NCBI GenBank assembly: GCA_036499445.1
Contig: DASYDU010000305.1
Location: 1-26,275 of the forward strand
DNA: 26,275 nucleotides
Direction of reading: 5' to 3'
Source of the DNA: DASYDU01 sp036499445
GTDB lineage: Bacteria; Planctomycetota; Planctomycetia; Pirellulales; Lacipirellulaceae
The notes under the pieces were generated by a model. That model saw nothing but the letters and a program-made list of their open reading frames with translations. It was not told where the DNA came from and searched no databases. Positions within the stretch are counted from its first letter, which is position 1, and each line of letters begins with the position of its first letter. A program made the position numbers and the translations under genes. Positions 24,229 to 26,275 of the stretch are shown here, one piece after another.

Positions 24229-24981
24229 GTGAGCTCAACCGTAAGCGGAATTGACGACGTGTGCAAAGCGGAACCGCAATTGGATGTTCTCTACGACGAT
24301 GGTCCATGCCTGGTGGTGAACAAGCCGGCCGGCGTATTGACGCAGGCGCCAGCTGGCATCGACAGCATGGAAGTCCGCGTGAAGGCGTTTTATCGCGCCC
24401 GCGAAGCGAAGGAGGGCAACATTTATCTGGGTTTGCCGCACCGGCTCGATCGCCCGGTGACGGGGGCGATCGTGTTTGCACGGCACGTGCGGGCGGCGCA
24501 GCGGCTCTCCGCACAATTTGAGAATCGCACCGTGACGAAAGTCTATTGGGCGGTTGTCGAAGGTCACCTCGAAGTCGACGAAGGGACCTGGACCGATCAC
24601 TTGCACAAGCGGCACGGCATGCCGCAATCGATCGTGGTGCAGGCGGACGACCCGCGTGGCAAACTCGCGGTGATGCACTGGCGGGTGCTCACGCGCCTAA
24701 CCGACCCGGCGAGGACATGGCTAGAAGTGCAGCTCGAAACCGGCCGCACGCACCAAATTCGTGTCCAAGCGGCGTCGCGCGGACATGCCGTGTTGGGCGA
24801 CGCGCAGTATGGCGCCACGCAGCCCTTCGGCGAGCAAATTGAGGACGAGCGGCTGCGAGCGATCGCACTTCATGCCCGGCAGCTTGGGTTCAATCACCCG
24901 ATGACGGGTGAGGCGGTGGATGTCATCGCGCCGGTGTCGTTTGCTTGGACGTCGATAGGATTGCCGAGCGGTCCCGATTGA
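24229..24981 (+). CDS. RluA-family RNA pseudouridine synthase
   Basis: The 250-residue product has the RluA pattern: VLYDDGPCLVVNKPAGVLTQ (19-38), the catalytic motif HRLDRPVTG with Asp74, KVYWAVVEG, WLEVQLETGRTHQIRVQAA and LGDAQYGA. The enzyme isomerises uridine to pseudouridine in rRNA or tRNA. No S4 domain is present, so it is of the short RluA/RluC-like catalytic type, and the target base cannot be predicted. The GTG at 24229 is used as start because nothing better is in frame; only AAAGG right before it resembles a Shine-Dalgarno. It is divergent from argC and followed by the TA pair. Confidence 0.85.
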   Translation: MSSTVSGIDDVCKAEPQLDVLYDDGPCLVVNKPAGVLTQAPAGIDSMEVRVKAFYRAREAKEGNIYLGLPHRLDRPVTGAIVFARHVRAAQRLSAQFENRTVTKVYWAVVEGHLEVDEGTWTDHLHKRHGMPQSIVVQADDPRGKLAVMHWRVLTRLTDPARTWLEVQLETGRTHQIRVQAASRGHAVLGDAQYGATQPFGEQIEDERLRAIALHARQLGFNHPMTGEAVDVIAPVSFAWTSIGLPSGPD

Positions 24982-24998
24982 CAAGGATTGGATCGCAT

Positions 24999-25026
24999 TT
25001 GCATTTCGGGCATAATGTGTTACAAT
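24999..25026 (+). promoter_or_regulatory. Promoter of the toxin-antitoxin pair
   Basis: TTGCAT (24999-25004) and TACAAT (25021-25026) are 16 bp apart and the -10 box is extended by TGT (25018-25020). A second choice is TTGGAT (24988-24993) with CATAAT (25011-25016), spacing 17. Either would begin transcription within a few bases of the antitoxin ATG, so the mRNA would have almost no leader. Confidence 0.45.
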
Positions 25027-25035
25027 GTACTACAT
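25025..25035. promoter_or_regulatory. Palindromic operator candidate for the antitoxin
   Basis: ATGTA-C-TACAT is a perfect 11-bp inverted repeat that overlaps the -10 box and the first codons of the antitoxin. Just upstream TGT-T-ACA (25018-25024) is a shorter one. Ribbon-helix-helix antitoxins usually bind such sites to repress their own operon; binding here is inferred. Confidence 0.4.
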
Positions 25036-25258
25036 GAGGAACCAAAGCAATCTATCCGTCCGCATTCCGCAAACACTGCGTCGACAGGTGGACGAGCTCA
25101 GCGAGCGCGAGGAGCGTCCGCTGAGCGATATCGTACGCGATTCACTGCAGCGCTACGTGGCGGTGCGTAAGTTTGAACTGTTGCGAAAAAAGACACTGCC
25201 GTTCGCCGAATCGCAGGGTTTTCTGACCGACGAAGACGTGTTTAAGGCGATCTCGTGA
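25025..25258 (+). CDS. Ribbon-helix-helix antitoxin
   Basis: This protein of 77 residues (74 if translation begins at the ATG at 25034) has a beta strand NLSVRIPQTLRRQVDELS followed by a helix-turn-helix-like pair (PLSDIVRDSLQRYVAVRK), the usual pattern of a CopG/Arc-type ribbon-helix-helix DNA-binding domain. The C-terminal part (about 50-77) would wrap the toxin. The PIN-domain toxin gene overlaps its last codon (GTGA), which is typical of TA operons. The start at 25025 overlaps the promoter -10 box, so the ATG at 25034, directly after the palindrome, may be the true one. Confidence 0.8.
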   Translation: MYYMRNQSNLSVRIPQTLRRQVDELSEREERPLSDIVRDSLQRYVAVRKFELLRKKTLPFAESQGFLTDEDVFKAIS

Positions 25259-25650
25259 AGGTCGTGTTGGACACGAATGTGATCATCGCCGGATTTGGCA
25301 CGCGCGGGCTATGCGCCGATGTGCTCAATGCGTGCCTCGACCGGCACTCGAATGTGCTGTCGGACCAAATCCTGGCAGAAGTGAGCAAGAATCTTCTCAG
25401 CAAGTTCAAGCTGCCGACAGCCCAAGTCAAAGAGATTTTACGGTTTCTCCGACAGCGCGCGAGCATTGTCGTTCCTGCTAATGTTCCCGCAGAGGCGTGT
25501 CGCGATGCGAGCGATCTGCCAATTCTTGGAACGGCCGTTGCCGCCGGCGCCGATTGTTTGATTTCTGGCGATCAGGATCTCTTAAAAATTCAGCACTATG
25601 AGAAAACCGCGATTCTGTCGCCTCGTGATTTTTACGAGTCGCTGCGGTAA
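25255..25650 (+). CDS. PIN-domain toxin (COG1569-type)
   Basis: The 131-residue product is a PIN ribonuclease domain. Likely metal-binding acids are Asp6 (VVLDTNVII), Glu42 (ILAEVSKNL), Asp87 (DASDLPIL) and Asp106 (ISGDQDLL); all four are kept, so the enzyme is probably active. PIN toxins of type II systems cut RNA, often tRNA or mRNA, and are held inactive by the antitoxin. The gene starts with GTG at 25255 inside the antitoxin stop, giving translational coupling. The FmdB gene is convergent 32 bases downstream. The target RNA is unknown. Confidence 0.85.
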   Translation: MKVVLDTNVIIAGFGTRGLCADVLNACLDRHSNVLSDQILAEVSKNLLSKFKLPTAQVKEILRFLRQRASIVVPANVPAEACRDASDLPILGTAVAAGADCLISGDQDLLKIQHYEKTAILSPRDFYESLR

Positions 25651-25682
25651 TCGGTGAAGCCGCCGAACATCGATAGACGGTG

Positions 25683-26054
25683 TCAATCGGACTTCGGCTT
25701 TTTCTTGTCCTTGCTGCTGCCTGAGGGCGACTTCGATTCGGCTGCGGGTTTCGTGTCTGATTTTGTTTCCGACTTTGTCTCGGGCTTCGACTCGCTCTTG
25801 CCGTCGGACTTGGAATCGCTTTTCGATTCGCTCGCCGGCTTATCCTTCTCTGCGCCCTTTTTATAAGAGTCGCTGCGGTAGTCGGTCTGGTAGAAGCCGG
25901 AGCCTTTGAAGACGACTGCCGCGCCGGTGCCGAAGAGCCGACGTAGCTTCAGCTTGCCGCACTTTGGGCATTTCTTCTGGACCGGTTCGGTGATCGATTG
26001 GAACAGCTCGAACTCGTGGCCACAGGCATCGCATTCGTAGTCGTAGGTTGGCAT
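25683..26054 (-). CDS. FmdB-family zinc ribbon protein with low-complexity tail
   Basis: The first 65 residues form an FmdB/CxxC zinc ribbon: MPTYDYECDACGHEFELFQSI-type start, CPKCGKLKLRRLFG, then the conserved FKGSGFYQTDYRS. Two CxxC pairs bind zinc. Residues 70-123 are a Lys/Ser/Asp/Glu repeat (KSDSKSDGKSESK and similar) with a basic end, which looks disordered. FmdB proteins are described as putative regulators, originally next to formamidase and amidase genes, but their role is unclear. The gene is downstream of grpE on the same strand, a pairing that suggests joint expression with the chaperone gene; this is inference. Confidence 0.9.
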   Translation of the reverse strand: MPTYDYECDACGHEFELFQSITEPVQKKCPKCGKLKLRRLFGTGAAVVFKGSGFYQTDYRSDSYKKGAEKDKPASESKSDSKSDGKSESKPETKSETKSDTKPAAESKSPSGSSKDKKKPKSD

Positions 26055-26136
26055 GGAGAAGGTTGAGAATTTAGTGTTTAGCGTCGAGTGTTAGAGTCAT
26101 GCAATAGCCGGTGAGCTACGCTCGTCGGAAGCCAAG

Positions 26137-26275
26137 TCAGGCGTGCGTGGTGGGGCCGCCTGAAACAATTACTTGCGCCGGGCGCACGACACGGTCGTGC
26201 ATCTTGTAGCCGGCCTGCGTAACCATCATCACCTGGCCAGCAGGCACATCGGCGGATGGTTGCTGCAAAATAGCC
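26137..26275 (-). CDS. grpE: Nucleotide exchange factor GrpE, C-terminal part
   Basis: The window cuts the gene; only the last 46 codons are present. They read ILQQPSADVPAGQVMMVTQ, then AGYKMHDRVVRPAQVIVSGG, ending at TGA (26137-26139). The GYKxHDRVxRPAxVxVS segment is the conserved C-terminal beta domain of GrpE, which contacts DnaK and drives ADP release. The FmdB gene follows 82 bases downstream. The rest of grpE, and probably dnaK or dnaJ, lies beyond the window edge. Confidence 0.9.
   Translation of the reverse strand, partial: AILQQPSADVPAGQVMMVTQAGYKMHDRVVRPAQVIVSGGPTTHA

Overview
The window looks like chromosomal DNA of a planctomycete, probably of the Pirellulales type. The reasons are high GC, long genes on both strands with little clustering, a secreted subtilase with dockerin-like calcium repeats and a PEP-CTERM-type tail, a large family of low-complexity secreted proteins, and a DUF5117/DUF5118-type zinc metalloprotease. 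The assignment is inference from gene content; there is no rRNA or other phylogenetic marker except the last 46 codons of grpE. No tRNA, rRNA, CRISPR array, insertion sequence or phage gene was recognised.

Layout. 1-1579: a GT87-like membrane glycosyltransferase behind a good promoter and a hairpin that covers its Shine-Dalgarno sequence. 1580-2415: a gene-free stretch with several strong small inverted repeats. 2416-5197: a lipoprotein gene and a secreted subtilase gene, both visibly more AT-rich than the rest; the subtilase is split by a frameshift between its catalytic part and its dockerin/PEP-CTERM part. 5353-8310 (minus): a Ser/Thr/Asn/Gln-rich exported protein with a C-terminal membrane anchor, and an AI-2E family permease. 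8553-12255 (plus): a probable operon of an UPF0104/LPG-synthase-TM-like protein, a GT2 polyprenyl-phosphate sugar transferase, a GT-C-like membrane protein (the last two overlap by ATGA) and yacG. 12383-13777: an unknown polytopic membrane protein with its own promoter. 13786-18202 (minus): a degenerate receiver-like protein, a PII protein, a Uma2 nuclease-fold protein and a 951-residue zinc metalloprotease.

18428-21743 (plus): an APH-fold kinase-like protein, an endonuclease/exonuclease/phosphatase (EEP) protein and a cardiolipin synthase. 21776-24079 (minus): argC-argJ, two steps of arginine biosynthesis. 24229-25650 (plus): an RluA-type pseudouridine synthase and a ribbon-helix-helix/PIN toxin-antitoxin pair with a palindromic operator candidate at the antitoxin start. 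25683-26275 (minus): an FmdB-type zinc ribbon protein and the 3' end of grpE.

The main themes are membrane and envelope building (GT87, UPF0104, GT2, GT-C, cardiolipin synthase, EEP) and secreted proteolysis. I did not find an unmistakably new system. The best leads are the UPF0104-GT2-GT-C operon together with the EEP-cardiolipin synthase pair, the split subtilase, the PII protein without its usual phosphate-binding arginines, and the TA operator.
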